DNA of 64,000 nt from Methanothrix sp. (GCA_025361645.1 JANYKI010000126.1:1-64000), one strand, 5' to 3'. Shown: positions 9,083 through 18,720, counted from the stretch's first letter. The notes: generated from the letters alone by a model not told the origin. Numbers and translations are program-made.

Positions 9083-10106
9083 TAATCACATCCTCGAGAG
9101 GTCGCCTGGGGCTGGGACGCATGGGCTTTGCCATCCCCAGGCTGAAGATAAGCTGGGGGTGGCCGCGGTTGACCTGCATCTTCAGCTCCTCTCGCAAGTT
9201 TGCAAGGCCTATGGGCTGGCTGAAGAAGGATGCTCTTACATCGTAAAAGGTGGCCCGGAGCAGCAGATTTTCCAGGGCGAAGCCGCACATGGTCCAGGTC
9301 TGCTTATCATCTTGGTCGGTGGTAAGCACGGCAAGGGTGGAGCAGTCGTGGATGAGGCCCGAGTCCCGGTAGATGACCGGCCGGGAGAGGTCGAACTCCT
9401 TGAAGGCGGCGGGAAACCCCAAAGATACGACATCCGGCACTCCGAAGGTATAAAGGGGCATGCCGTCCGGCTCGGTCGTCCAGTTACCGCGCAGCCAGTC
9501 CCCCAGATTATGGCGAAATTCCTTTTTGGCCAGTTGAGTCTGATGGGCGCGGGAAACCAGATCTGCCATTTTCGCCTTGGCATCCTTATCGGGCAGGTAG
9601 CTGAGATAAAGGCCGGGGAGATTTATGTTCCTCTCAATCTCCTTTAAAATGAAAGGTTCGATTTCTGCATTTTCATATCTGTCTTTGGTGGTGTGCCTTC
9701 TTTGTATCTGGGGGAAGAGATCATCTTGCCCATCCACGGGGCGGGCGCCGGGCAAAAGCTGCACCTCGGCCACCAGATCGCTCTCTTGCCCGTCTGGGAA
9801 GTAGCTCACCTTCGGAGCAAAGCCGAAATGCGTTCCGGCGACGGCCAGGTTGGCGATGGCGCAGCCCACGCTCATGTAGAGGGTGCGGTTGCTGGGATCA
9901 ACAAAAGGCAAGGCCCGGCTTAAATCGGCGAAGACGGAAACGCTGTGGTCATTAATGGCATACTTCCAGGGCTGGCTGTTGGGGCCGGAGGGGGCCAAAA
10001 TTGCATAGCGCAAAAGGAACTTTAGCCTCTCCTCCATGGGACCATTCGCGGGGTAGTCGGCCTCCGATACATCCCATGCCTTATAGTTATTAGCGGTCAA
10101 TTGCAA
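9069..10106 (-). CDS. Nitroreductase-family flavoprotein
   Basis: Protein of 345 residues similar to the double-length nitroreductases of the Acg type. The N-terminal half has the family signature AILAPSGPNSQPW, which contacts flavin, and a later MxVGCAIANLAVA helix. These enzymes bind FMN and reduce nitro or quinone compounds with NAD(P)H, though Acg-like members may only store flavin. No membrane segment is seen. The likely start is a TTG at 10106 or a TTG two codons later that is better spaced from a GAGGAA ribosome site. It stands alone, convergent with the kinase gene. Confidence 0.75.
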   Translation of the reverse strand: MQLTANNYKAWDVSEADYPANGPMEERLKFLLRYAILAPSGPNSQPWKYAINDHSVSVFADLSRALPFVDPSNRTLYMSVGCAIANLAVAGTHFGFAPKVSYFPDGQESDLVAEVQLLPGARPVDGQDDLFPQIQRRHTTKDRYENAEIEPFILKEIERNINLPGLYLSYLPDKDAKAKMADLVSRAHQTQLAKKEFRHNLGDWLRGNWTTEPDGMPLYTFGVPDVVSLGFPAAFKEFDLSRPVIYRDSGLIHDCSTLAVLTTDQDDKQTWTMCGFALENLLLRATFYDVRASFFSQPIGLANLREELKMQVNRGHPQLIFSLGMAKPMRPSPRRPLEDVIIKRS

Positions 10107-10227
10107 TTCCTCTTCAGAAAGATTCTAAGCCATTTAAGCCATTATTGGCATATATCTTTTTGCCAGGCATAAAATTCTTTTATTAATGAAGCAGATCACA
10201 CATCAGCTATTTGGAGGTGGGCAAGAA

Positions 10228-11333
10228 TTGAAAAGCACTGTCTATTTTGCGGGCGTCAGGGCGAGAAGCTTTCAAGATAACAAGCAAAACCGGATCGTGA
10301 GGCTCTTTGATGCCGCGGGTTTAGATGAAGTGGTACAAAAAGGCGATCTCACCGCCATCAAGATCCACTTCGGGGAAAAGGGAAACGATTCTTATGTAAA
10401 TCCGGTCTTGGTCCGGCCCATTGCAGAAAAGATCCGCTCTCTTGGCGCAAAGCCATTTCTTACTGATACCAATACCCTTTATGGAGGAAGTCGGGCCAAT
10501 GCCGTCGATCATCTGCAAACGGCTGCCGAGCACGGCTTTGGCCAGGCTGTGGCCGGAGCGCCGGCCATCATTGCCGACGGCCTGCAAGGCGACAATTTCC
10601 GGGAGGTTTCCATCGACAGGAAGCATTTTCGCATTGTCAAGATCGCAGCAGAGATCGCCTCTGCCAATAGCATGATCGTAGTATCCCATTTCAAGGCCCA
10701 CCTTCCTGCCGGCTTTGGGGGCGCCATAAAGATTCTGGGCATGGGCTGTGCTCCCGCTTTGGGCAAGGCGGAGCAACACAGTGCCAAGCCCATATCAACG
10801 CAGAGCTATGCAGCGGCTGCCGCTCCTGCATGGACGGCTGCCCGCAGCGAGCCATCACGGTGGGAAAAAAGATATCGGCAGTCGATTACAATCTATGCAC
10901 AGGCTGCGGCAAGTGCCTGCGCGTTTGCCCGACTCACGCCCTGGACTTCGACTGGTTTGTAGAGGTGCCGCCCTTCATGGAAAGGATGACGGAGTATGCC
11001 TTTGGTGCGATAAAGGGAAAGGAAAACCGGGTAGGGTTCTTCAACTTCCTGCTCAATATCACCCCGGACTGCGACTGCGTGCCCTGGAGCGATGCATCCT
11101 TCGTGCCGGACATCGGCATCCTGGCCTCGAAGGACCCGGTGGCCATAGATCAGGCCAGCTACGATCTGGTGAACCGGCAGATGGGCCTGGCAAACACGCT
11201 TTTGCAGAAGAATCATGCGCCGGGAAAGGACAAGTTCCTGGGCGTCTGGGAGAGCACTCTCGGAAATATCCAGTTGGACTACGGGGAAAAGATTGGTCTC
11301 GGAAACAAAGAGTACCGTCTGATTGAGATCTGA
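10228..11333 (+). pseudogene. DUF362 protein with 4Fe-4S ferredoxin domain, frameshifted
   Basis: The DUF362 N-terminal part (to GGAIKILGMGC, about 10750) and the ferredoxin plus C-terminal part lie in different frames. The second frame carries LCSGCRSCMDGCP and LCTGCGKCLRVCP, two CxxCxxCxxxCP cluster motifs. The frames join near 10789-10791, a CCC run: one missing C there would give a continuous protein of about 368 residues. The start is the TTG at 10228, nine bases after GGAGGTG. An intact copy would be a soluble electron carrier or cluster-binding protein. Either a real 1-nt loss or a homopolymer error; no slippery heptamer for programmed frameshifting is seen. Confidence 0.75.
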
Positions 11334-11389
11334 AAACGGCAACATTGACTTGAATATAATTTATGTAAAAGAAATAAGAGGAAATCAGC

Positions 11390-11962
11390 ATGAAAGTTGT
11401 TGCATTTAACGGCAGTCCTCGCAAGGATGGCAATACCGCAACCCTGTTGGGCGTTGTTCTCAAGGAGCTGGAAGGCCAGGGCATAGAGACGGAACTGGTG
11501 CATCTGAAAGGGCCCCTTTCCGGCTGCATCGCCTGCTTCAAGTGCTTTGAGAAGAAAAATGGCAAGTGCGCCCTGGATAAGGATATCGTAAACGAATGCA
11601 TCGAGAAAATGAGTGGGGCGGACGGGATCATTATGGGCTCGCCCACCTACTTTGCCGATCTCACGCCCGAGCTGAAGGCCCTCATCGATCGGTCCGGATT
11701 TGTGGGAAAGGCCAATGGGGATATGTTCAAGCGCAAGGTGGGAGCGGCAGTGGTGGCCGTGCGCCGGGCGGGAGCCATTCACGTCTTCGACTCCATAAAT
11801 CACTTCTTCCTCATCAACCAGATGATAATAGCCGGCTCCAGCTACTGGAATATCGGCATGGGTCTGCACGAAAAGGATGTGGAAAAGGATGAGGAGGGAA
11901 TACAGATCATGAGAACTCTGGGGCAGAACATGGGCTGGCTGATGAAGAAGATCAAAGAGTAG
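11390..11962 (+). CDS. Iron-sulfur flavoprotein (NADPH-dependent FMN reductase family)
   Basis: Flavodoxin-fold protein of 190 residues. The N-terminal strand and phosphate loop (FNGSPRKDGNT) bind FMN. A compact cysteine motif, CIACFKCFEKKNGKC (about residues 46-60), matches the 4Fe-4S site of the Isf family of methanogens, which passes electrons from ferredoxin and helps against oxidative stress. The loop MGSPTYFADLTPELKALIDR is typical of the flavin pocket. A TATA-like stretch (11352-11360) and a GAGG site before the ATG support its own promoter. It follows a broken ferredoxin gene, so a redox role in that neighbourhood fits. Confidence 0.85.
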   Translation: MKVVAFNGSPRKDGNTATLLGVVLKELEGQGIETELVHLKGPLSGCIACFKCFEKKNGKCALDKDIVNECIEKMSGADGIIMGSPTYFADLTPELKALIDRSGFVGKANGDMFKRKVGAAVVAVRRAGAIHVFDSINHFFLINQMIIAGSSYWNIGMGLHEKDVEKDEEGIQIMRTLGQNMGWLMKKIKE

Positions 11963-11970
11963 AGGGATTA

Positions 11971-12057
11971 ATGGGCGACCGTTGCAAGACCTGCAAAAAT
12001 TGGGTGCGAACCCAGGAAATTGTGCGGGATTTGCCCCGCGGGCTCGCAAAGCCTTAA
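11971..12057 (+). CDS. Possible 28-residue CxxC mini-protein
   Basis: A short open frame eight bases past the flavoprotein stop starts MGDRCKTCKNW and ends in a basic Pro-containing tail. The CxxC pair could bind a metal. The purine-rich AGAGGG lies only four bases before the ATG, so translation is uncertain. No homologue is recognised. Confidence 0.25.
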   Translation: MGDRCKTCKNWVRTQEIVRDLPRGLAKP

Positions 12058-12082
12058 GTTCCTCTGGATTTATTGAGAATGC

Positions 12083-12493
12083 ATGCCCCTGGATTATCAG
12101 ACATTAGTTGCATCAAACCTCATCTTGCAATTGATCCTCGCCGCAGCCCTAGGCTTTGCCGTCTTCCTGGCCAAAAAGAAGAATTTTCAGAAGCATTGCC
12201 TCGTCCTCCGCCTAGCGGTCACGGCCCAGATTCTGGCCGTCCTGGCGCTGATGTCTCCTGCCATGGTCGCGATCCTGGTGCCGGGCCGGACCAATGGCAT
12301 CTTTCAGGCCGAGGTCTTGCTGCACCACGGTCTGGGCCTGGCAGTGGTACTGCTCTGGATCTACATCAACCTGGTTTATCTGGGGCGTTTAAAGGCCCGG
12401 CTTGCTCTCAGGCGGGCCATGCAGGCGGCGGCTGGCCTTTGGGTGGCGTCCCTTTTCTTGGGATTTCACATCTATCTGAAGCTGTATTATTGA
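12083..12493 (+). CDS. Four-helix membrane protein
   Basis: Small integral membrane protein of 136 residues with four predicted helices (about 9-29, 41-66, 79-101, 112-131). A His follows the first helix (KKNFQKH) and a His pair opens the third (LLHHGLG), which resembles DUF420-like or cytochrome-b561-like bundles where His may hold heme. This is only a resemblance; no family was recognised with confidence. It lies downstream of the iron-sulfur flavoprotein on the same strand. Confidence 0.6.
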   Translation: MPLDYQTLVASNLILQLILAAALGFAVFLAKKKNFQKHCLVLRLAVTAQILAVLALMSPAMVAILVPGRTNGIFQAEVLLHHGLGLAVVLLWIYINLVYLGRLKARLALRRAMQAAAGLWVASLFLGFHIYLKLYY

Positions 12494-12584
12494 GCGATGG
12501 CCCGAATGGTATCATCAATCGTGCGCAGAGGGGAGACGCAAGGACTGGCTCAAAAAAAATCTCGCATCTCCCCGTCGCGTCGCC

Positions 12585-12902
12585 CTACTCCAGCCACTCG
12601 TAGCCGGGATATTTGATCTTATTGAAATTGCGGATTAGGTCTGCTGCATCCTTTCGGCTGAAGTTTGCTTCCATCATCCTCGTGCAGACAAAGCGCAGGG
12701 CAATTTTCTGCGTTTTAACCTCGGTGTTGTCATCTTGTTTCGAGGCCAGACCATAGGTCTCGAAGAGATGCTCCTTCTCGTTCATATGAGTGCTTTTGCC
12801 CCATTTTCCGAACATCTCCGCGGCGTGATCCAGAAGATTCTGATCAAACGTCTCGGGAAGCATGATGCCTTCGAACTGCTGCAAGAATTCGTCTTTTCTC
12901 AA
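12585..12902 (-). CDS. Hypothetical protein
   Basis: Mostly helical soluble protein of 105 residues, rich in Lys, Glu and Phe, with no cysteine cluster, membrane helix or signal peptide. The start is a TTG at 12902. No family recognised. It stands alone between a convergent membrane protein gene and the 3' end of a secreted protein gene. Confidence 0.55.
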   Translation of the reverse strand: MRKDEFLQQFEGIMLPETFDQNLLDHAAEMFGKWGKSTHMNEKEHLFETYGLASKQDDNTEVKTQKIALRFVCTRMMEANFSRKDAADLIRNFNKIKYPGYEWLE

Positions 12903-13039
12903 AATGATCGACCCTATTCATAGAACCATTCGATGGGATTTATCTCTTTCCGGTAAATAGTGGCTGAAAATAATAGTAGTGGATGTAATCGAAGTCAACG
13001 ATATTAAATAAGCAACACTGCCACTAAAAATGTCATACG

Positions 13040-13078
13040 TTTAATATCTCATTATAAATTAAAAAATAAAAAAAATGA
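13040..13078 (-). terminator. T-rich terminator of the secreted protein gene
   Basis: Read on the minus strand, the bases directly after the stop at 13080 contain T runs of eight and six separated by single bases. Such U-rich ends without a stem are typical archaeal terminators. Confidence 0.45.
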
Positions 13079-13079
13079 A

Positions 13080-14189
13080 TTAAATATATACAGCCGTTCC
13101 CGCTTCCACGTTAATTATCTTTAGGACCCCTCTTTGGAAATACATGCTCTTTGGGTAATTGAATTGACCATCGAATACCCTTACGTTGTGGTTTTGGTTG
13201 CCTATCACATTGAAGCTGAATTTCCCATCCGGAGCATCGCCGCCGGTTCCTTCCGTGCCGATTAAGACTTCATCCAGAAAGACCTGATAGCCCCTCATTC
13301 CCTGGGACTGAATGGTAACTGGAGTGTCTCCAGCCAAGCCTCCCGTTTGTGGTGGATAAGATGTGCCATATGTCTGATACTGGGTTGAAGTGCTGGTGGT
13401 GGTCTGGCCTAGGCCGCTCGTAGTGGTTTGACTGTAGCCGGCATTGGGTTGATTGTAGGCAGGCGGCATATTGGAGGAGGGCGGCATCTGGCCTGCCGCC
13501 GGGACCTGGCTAACCGGTGGTGCCTGGCTGATCACATCTACAATGATGGAGTTGCTGGGCTGGTTGCTCAGCACGAAGAGCAGGATGTGCCTGCCTACTT
13601 TTTCCGCCCTGAAGTTCAGGCTGTTGTAGCCGGAGTAGAAATTGACGCGCTTGCTGGTTATATTCAGAGCATCTGTCTGAACGATTTCATAGTAATCGGC
13701 CTGTCCGCCCGCCGGAGCAAAGGCGATGAACTGCATGCCGGTTCCTGCTGGAACGATGGCATACGCTGACCAATCCAGACCCTTCTGAATCCACAGCTCA
13801 TTGCCTCTTGCGGTGGCTATGGCCGACTGGTACTGGGTATAGGTGACATCCCGGCCGCTACCGAAGTAGATCCTGGAGGGCATCTTATGCGTGACATCGA
13901 ATTTCACCGGGGTAAAGCCGATCACGGGCACGCTGGTATTGATGTAGAACTCGGAGAGGAAGGAAGAAGCACTGCTGGTGTTCTCGAACTGTGGGCCAAA
14001 CCACGGGCCGCTCAATTCCGTGCCCATGCCGCCGATTCCGAACAGGCTGTTCACATAGTCTTCGTTAAAAGCGCCACCGGTCATGTCCATAGATTGCAGC
14101 ATGGAAAATCCCTGCGCTCCTATTGCACCTGCGGCTCCGACACCCAAGATCAGGGCCAGAATACATAAGCATAAACAATTAGATCTCAA
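13080..14189 (-). CDS. Secreted protein with Pro/Thr/Gln linker
   Basis: Protein of 369 residues with an N-terminal signal peptide (about 1-24). An N-terminal domain (about 50-215) and a C-terminal beta-rich domain (about 290-369) are joined by a low-complexity linker rich in Pro, Gln, Thr and Ser (about 220-285), likely extended and glycosylated. No catalytic motif is visible. The start is a TTG at 14189 with GAGGTG five bases ahead. It lies 84 bp downstream of the M6 protease gene on the same strand, so protease and secreted protein may share a transcript. No family recognised. Confidence 0.65.
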   Translation of the reverse strand: MRSNCLCLCILALILGVGAAGAIGAQGFSMLQSMDMTGGAFNEDYVNSLFGIGGMGTELSGPWFGPQFENTSSASSFLSEFYINTSVPVIGFTPVKFDVTHKMPSRIYFGSGRDVTYTQYQSAIATARGNELWIQKGLDWSAYAIVPAGTGMQFIAFAPAGGQADYYEIVQTDALNITSKRVNFYSGYNSLNFRAEKVGRHILLFVLSNQPSNSIIVDVISQAPPVSQVPAAGQMPPSSNMPPAYNQPNAGYSQTTTSGLGQTTTSTSTQYQTYGTSYPPQTGGLAGDTPVTIQSQGMRGYQVFLDEVLIGTEGTGGDAPDGKFSFNVIGNQNHNVRVFDGQFNYPKSMYFQRGVLKIINVEAGTAVYI

Positions 14190-14273
14190 TTATTACACCT
14201 CATTGGCTGCTACTCTGTCAATGTAATATTTAGCTTTGAGTCTCTCCTGAGCCTCACCTGAACATCATGGAAA

Positions 14274-16127
14274 TCAGTAGGTTACCTCCAGGCTCCATTT
14301 GTTCAGCTTGCCTGTGTCTCTGCTTGCTAAATCCCTGATCCGAAGGATCCATTTGCCCTTCAAGGATTGACCGAGAAAGGCGACTAAAGAGGCCTTTGAT
14401 TGGGAATCATAACTCTTCAGCAGATCCTTCTTGCCTATGCCGGTGCGATTGTGCAGAATGGCTCTTTTGCCACCTGGTGAAGTGAGTTCTACTCTCAGGT
14501 TGGAGATGTTGTTGTGGCTTATATCAACTTCCACCACCAGTCTCTTCACCTTGCCATCCAAGTCGAGAGAAATAGCATTGACAAGGCCCGGAGGACTATT
14601 GTCGGGGATTATCTCACCGGATAGCGTTGATCCTTTGGCCACGTGATCGGTCTTTTCCTGCCCTATTACAAATGTTATGACACGGCCAGGTTCTCCGATA
14701 TTTGATATCATCAGGCCTGAGTCCGAGCCGTCCCATAAAACAGAGGTGGGTCTTGTGTTGTGGCTGAGAGCGATTCCCATCATCCGGCCGAAGAGATCCT
14801 TTTCGTCACCCATGCTGCGGTTGGTTTCCAGATCCAAGCTGCCGTCCGCCTGCAGGAGTCCACACTGGTAATGCTTGGTTGCTGATCCGCCCTGCCATTC
14901 ATTTGAGCCTAAAGTGTCGCAGTGATAAACGGCCAGGCCGCCGGCGGGAATGGAGGCGTCCAGATCTATCCCGGAGCGGTTCTCCACCAGGAAATACTCA
15001 TTTATCTTGCCTGTCTCATAAATCATGGCTGTGCCATAATCCCCATGATCTGCCTGATACTGGCCGGGCTGGTTAAGGCGAACTGTTTTATCGCACCATC
15101 CTACAAGGTTACGCAGGAAGACGCATACCGGCGCAGGAGTTCTTCCATCATCATTATGATTTCCGGCGCTCATGAGGCAGAAGTAGCCAAGGCCTGCACT
15201 CTTCTCGAAGTCACCGTCTCGATTGCCGTAATCGTAGAGGTCCGGCCAGCGGCAGATCATGTGACCGCTCTCATGGCAGAAGGTTCCAATGGAGAGGTCC
15301 TCCTTGCTTCTGCCCATGCTGGAAAGCATATAAAAATAGGTCTTCATATTTTTGTACTTGAGGTCTATGATATGGTTATGTGGCCACAGCTCTCCCAAAT
15401 ATTGGGTCTGGCCGGCGTAAAGAAAGCTCATGGCATCGACCATTCCCACTCCTCGCGAGTCGAACTGCTCCAGCGCGAGACCGCCTTTGACAGCCAGGTC
15501 GAGGGCCTCCTTGACGAGCAGATTTTCCGTATAGTATTGACGATTGCGGCTTAGGGTTATGGGCCCCACCACCACGTTGCTGTAGTCCAGCTTGCCGCTG
15601 GACATGAGACGGAAATACTCTCGCACAGAGCAGAAGTTGCCGTTCTCATGGTAGCCTTGGCCATTGAGCTGGGCGTCTACATCCTCCCGTGTGACGGTGC
15701 TTTTCACGTCACTGAACTGGACCAGCACCGTCAGGCCTTTGATCTCGCCCTCGCTCACCCGTCTTCCTTCTAAGAGTCCTTTTTCTGCTCCGAAGGTCCG
15801 AAGATTGAGGCTGGGCTTGAAGGCGGATGCAGGGGGGTCCATCTTGGCATATCTCGCCTCAAACTTGCGGTTTCTAACCTCTTCTGATTCTTTAAAGTGG
15901 CGGCGGACCCTTTCGGGCGGGCTAAGGGATGAATCCACTCCACTGGAGACGAACTCGCCCAAGATCAGGAAGGCATAGCAGTACAGTCCATGGTCCTGGT
16001 CGTAGACCACAGAATAACCGTCCGTATTCTCATATCGGGAATAGAACTCATCGCCGTAGACTCGAAGCTGCACTTCGGGCCCCTTCTCTTGGGGAAAGGT
16101 CAGAAACTCTCCAAATATCGAACTCAT
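14274..16127 (-). CDS. M6-family zinc metalloprotease with P domain
   Basis: Protein of 617 residues. The zinc site HESGHMICRWPDLYDYG begins at His285 and is the M6 (immune inhibitor A-like) form of HExxH with a downstream Asp. The last ~110 residues form a proprotein-convertase P domain, ending WILRIRDLASRDTGKLNKW. The N-terminal region looks like the propeptide segment of these proteases. No signal peptide is seen at the chosen start (MSSIFGEFLTFPQEKG), which is unusual for a family that is normally exported. AT-rich promoter sequence (about 16190-16205) lies upstream. The substrate is unknown. Confidence 0.8.
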   Translation of the reverse strand: MSSIFGEFLTFPQEKGPEVQLRVYGDEFYSRYENTDGYSVVYDQDHGLYCYAFLILGEFVSSGVDSSLSPPERVRRHFKESEEVRNRKFEARYAKMDPPASAFKPSLNLRTFGAEKGLLEGRRVSEGEIKGLTVLVQFSDVKSTVTREDVDAQLNGQGYHENGNFCSVREYFRLMSSGKLDYSNVVVGPITLSRNRQYYTENLLVKEALDLAVKGGLALEQFDSRGVGMVDAMSFLYAGQTQYLGELWPHNHIIDLKYKNMKTYFYMLSSMGRSKEDLSIGTFCHESGHMICRWPDLYDYGNRDGDFEKSAGLGYFCLMSAGNHNDDGRTPAPVCVFLRNLVGWCDKTVRLNQPGQYQADHGDYGTAMIYETGKINEYFLVENRSGIDLDASIPAGGLAVYHCDTLGSNEWQGGSATKHYQCGLLQADGSLDLETNRSMGDEKDLFGRMMGIALSHNTRPTSVLWDGSDSGLMISNIGEPGRVITFVIGQEKTDHVAKGSTLSGEIIPDNSPPGLVNAISLDLDGKVKRLVVEVDISHNNISNLRVELTSPGGKRAILHNRTGIGKKDLLKSYDSQSKASLVAFLGQSLKGKWILRIRDLASRDTGKLNKWSLEVTY

Positions 16128-16234
16128 GGCAGATCAACCTCGCGGATGCGCGCCGCAATGCGGCGTTCATGCCAACTTGTTATCAGATGACTATTTAATT
16201 ATTTTCTATACTAAAAAAGTTTTTTAAGGGCGGA

Positions 16235-17512
16235 TTACTTGCGCCCTATCCCTTTCTCCATGGCCTCTTTCGCCAGACGGATGGCACATAGCTCTGAGCA
16301 CATGGTGCAGGTATCCGTCTCCACGCCGCGCCGGTGGCGGATCAGCTTCGCCCGGGCCGGATTTATGGCTGCCTGAAACTGCCCTTCCCAGTTCAGCTCG
16401 GCGCGAGCGCGGGCCATCTGCAAATCCCAGGCCCGAGCCTTCTCCCGCACGCCGGGACGGGTGAGGTCCGCGGCGTGCGCAGCTACGCGGGTGACGTAGG
16501 TGCCCTCGATCACATCCTCAACGGTAGGCAGGTCCAGGTGTTCGGAGGGCGTGGTGGCGCAGAGAAAGTCGGCTCCCGCCATGCCCGCAATCACTCCGCC
16601 CATGGCGGCGGTGATGTGGTCGTAGCCGGGCGCAATGTCTGTGACCAGCGGGCCCAACAAATAGAGTGGCGCGCCGTCCGTCAAATGCTTCATGGCCTTG
16701 ACGCTGGTTTCGATCTCATCAGCTGGCACATGCCCCGGCCCCTCCACCATGGCCTGCACACCCGCGGCGCGCGCTCTCTTCACCAGCTCGCCCAGCATGA
16801 TGAATTCCATGTACTTGGCCCGGTCGGAGGCATCCTCAATGCAGCCAGGCCGAAGGCCATCGCCCAAAGAGAGAGTCAGATCATACTCTTTGGCCATCTC
16901 CAGAAGATAGTCGTACTCAGAGTAGTAGGGATTGTCCTCGCCCGTCTCGCTGATGTACTTCATAGTCAGAGAGCCGCCCCGGCTCACCACGCCCAGGACG
17001 CGCGGATCCAGGCGAAGTCGCTCCAGAGAATTCTTGTTCACGCCCACATGGACCGTTACGAAGTCCACGCCGTCTTTGGCATGCTTTTCCAGAGCGTTGA
17101 ACATGCCCTGGCTGGTCAGGTCCTTCTTGACGGCTGCATTGTAAATGGGCACCGAGCCCACGGGAACACTGACTGCGTCCAAAATCATGCGTCGCACTGC
17201 GTCCAGATCTCCGCCCGTGGACAGGTCCATCACTGCGTCTGCGCCCGCCGCCGCTGCCGCTAGCGCCTTTTCCACTTCGCTTTGCGGAGAGTCCAGGTTT
17301 TGTGAGGTGCCCACATTCACATTCACCTTGGTGGTGAGCAGCTCGCCCACTCCGGTGGGCTGCATTCGCTCACGGCGGATGTTTCTGGGTATGACCACTC
17401 TTCCCGCTGCCACCAGAGCGGCCAGCTTCGCCGGATCTATTCCCTCACGCTTGGCCACGGCCTCAATCGAACTGGGCACGCGCCCTCGGCTTGCCTCTTG
17501 CATCAACGTCAT
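16235..17512 (-). CDS. thiC: Phosphomethylpyrimidine synthase ThiC
   Basis: Radical SAM enzyme that turns aminoimidazole ribotide into the pyrimidine phosphate precursor of thiamine. The protein has about 425 residues, the size of archaeal ThiC without the bacterial N-terminal domain. Conserved blocks include [45 protein letters not shown] and PSEHLDLP. The C-terminal cluster site reads CTMCSELC (C-x2-C-x3-C), one residue shorter than the bacterial C-x2-C-x4-C. Start 17512 ([10 protein letters not shown]) matches the family; the frame opens further upstream, and ATG 17503 is another choice. It is divergent from the metallo-hydrolase gene. No TPP riboswitch is seen. Confidence 0.92.
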   Translation of the reverse strand: MTLMQEASRGRVPSSIEAVAKREGIDPAKLAALVAAGRVVIPRNIRRERMQPTGVGELLTTKVNVNVGTSQNLDSPQSEVEKALAAAAAGADAVMDLSTGGDLDAVRRMILDAVSVPVGSVPIYNAAVKKDLTSQGMFNALEKHAKDGVDFVTVHVGVNKNSLERLRLDPRVLGVVSRGGSLTMKYISETGEDNPYYSEYDYLLEMAKEYDLTLSLGDGLRPGCIEDASDRAKYMEFIMLGELVKRARAAGVQAMVEGPGHVPADEIETSVKAMKHLTDGAPLYLLGPLVTDIAPGYDHITAAMGGVIAGMAGADFLCATTPSEHLDLPTVEDVIEGTYVTRVAAHAADLTRPGVREKARAWDLQMARARAELNWEGQFQAAINPARAKLIRHRRGVETDTCTMCSELCAIRLAKEAMEKGIGRK

Positions 17513-17554
17513 TAATACCAACTGATATATTGTAAGAGCTAAGGTGTTTATCTC

Positions 17555-18193
17555 ATGGTTGAAGTGCATAAGGTTAGCGGTGCGGCATTCGATGGCAATG
17601 TCTACCTGATCCTGGACAAAAAACCCATTTTGGTAGATGCAGGCATGATGGCCGGCCCGACCCTAAAAAATATCAAGAAATTCATCGATCCAACACAAAT
17701 CGAGATGATCGTTCTCACTCACTGCCACCACGACCACTCCGGCGCGGCTCCGGTGCTCCAGGAAGCGACGGGTGCAAGGCTCCTCTTGAGCGAGAAAGAG
17801 GTAGGTGCGGTGGGCGACGACATGGCCTCTGTCGCCTATCTCTTCGGCCAGCAGGCCTCGGATTATAAGGTGGACGAGACCCTTAAGGAGGGCATGGTCC
17901 TGGATATTGGAGAATGGAAGCTGCAGGTTATGGAGACCCCTGGCCACTCCCTGGGCAGCCTCTGCCTCTATGAGAAGGATGCGAAGGTGCTCTTCTCCGG
18001 AGACACCGTCTTTCCGGACGGGAACATCGGCCGGACGGATATGTACGGAGGCGATACGCCGGAGCTGGTCAAATCCATCGAGCGGCTGACCACGTTGGAT
18101 GTACAAACCATGTATCCCGGCCACATGGAGATTACCTCTCGCGACGTCAACCGCCAGATACAGACGAGTCTGCGATTTGCCAAGAGCATTTAG
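17555..18193 (+). CDS. Metallo-beta-lactamase-fold hydrolase
   Basis: Protein of 212 residues of the glyoxalase II-like group. The metal-binding motif THCHHDHSG supplies His56, His58, Asp60 and His61; a later His in ETPGHSLGS and the Asp in [10 protein letters not shown] complete the two-metal site. Such enzymes hydrolyse thioesters or other esters. The substrate is not evident. The gene starts at ATG 17555, 42 bp from thiC on the other strand. Downstream lies the start of the accessory island. Confidence 0.85.
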   Translation: MVEVHKVSGAAFDGNVYLILDKKPILVDAGMMAGPTLKNIKKFIDPTQIEMIVLTHCHHDHSGAAPVLQEATGARLLLSEKEVGAVGDDMASVAYLFGQQASDYKVDETLKEGMVLDIGEWKLQVMETPGHSLGSLCLYEKDAKVLFSGDTVFPDGNIGRTDMYGGDTPELVKSIERLTTLDVQTMYPGHMEITSRDVNRQIQTSLRFAKSI

Positions 18194-18319
18194 AAAGAAG
18201 CGGAACGTGCTGGACAAGACCATCGGGATATCGTCAAGCTCTCTGATTTTTGCAGCAGTCGAGGTGGCTGTGGATGATGCGGAGCCAGACCAGGAGATCG
18301 CGAGCCAGAAGATCCATTT

Positions 18320-18508
18320 TGAAAAGCTCATCAAGATCCTGCGCTCCGGAGGCACCTGGTCAGGGCCTTCAGTCATGAAGAGCTAATGCAAATGTGACAA
18401 AGCTGGCCAGGACATTTTCTGGCTCAAGGATGAAAGCTTGGAGACCGCGCGGGGGGGCAGTTCAGGTCGATTTATGAAGAGCTGGGAGAGAAACAAGCTG
18501 AATGCTGA
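18320..18508 (+). pseudogene. Remnant of type I restriction methylase HsdM (C-terminal part)
   Basis: Three frames carry consecutive pieces of the HsdM C-terminus: HLVRAFSHEELM (18353-18388), then KCDKAGQDIFWLKDESLET (18390-18446), then QFRSIYEELGEK (18458-18493). In intact N6-adenine methylases these motifs occur in this order, with about 20 residues between the last two that are lost here. At least two frameshifts and a deletion make it non-functional. No HsdS or HsdR is seen nearby. It marks the left edge of the accessory island. I recognise the family from its motifs only. Confidence 0.6.
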
Positions 18509-18720
18509 GGCAAGAAACCTACCTTGATGGGTGGTTTAGGCGATAAATGAGCAGGGCGGCTTTGGGATCTTGTGGTGGGCGGTATCCAAGGACCTGGCAG
18601 ATGTTGCAGGAATCCTAAATAATGTTGCCGAAAGAGGGCAAGGCTAAGAGCTCAGGTGGCGGTTCTGGTGGAAATAACCAAAATAAGGCTGAGGACGGAC
18701 ATTGCAGAGGCAATTCGACC

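Noticed and set aside
9057-9647. Plus-strand frame of 196 codons opposite the nitroreductase
   Set aside because: Shadow of the nitroreductase gene; the latter has clear family motifs.
10780-10800. Programmed frameshift in the DUF362 gene
   Set aside because: No slippery heptamer or following strong pseudoknot is visible, and the required shift matches loss of one base in a C run.
11990-12060. Possible tRNA-like or T-arm sequence (GGTGCGAACCC)
   Set aside because: No matching acceptor stem or anticodon arm can be built around it.
12531-12576. Inverted GGGGAGA/TCTCCCC pair after the membrane protein gene
   Set aside because: Only seven base pairs with a ~30-base loop; not enough to call a terminator.
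17513-17554. TPP riboswitch upstream of thiC
   Set aside because: The divergent gap is only 42 bp, too short for the element, and the conserved core is absent.
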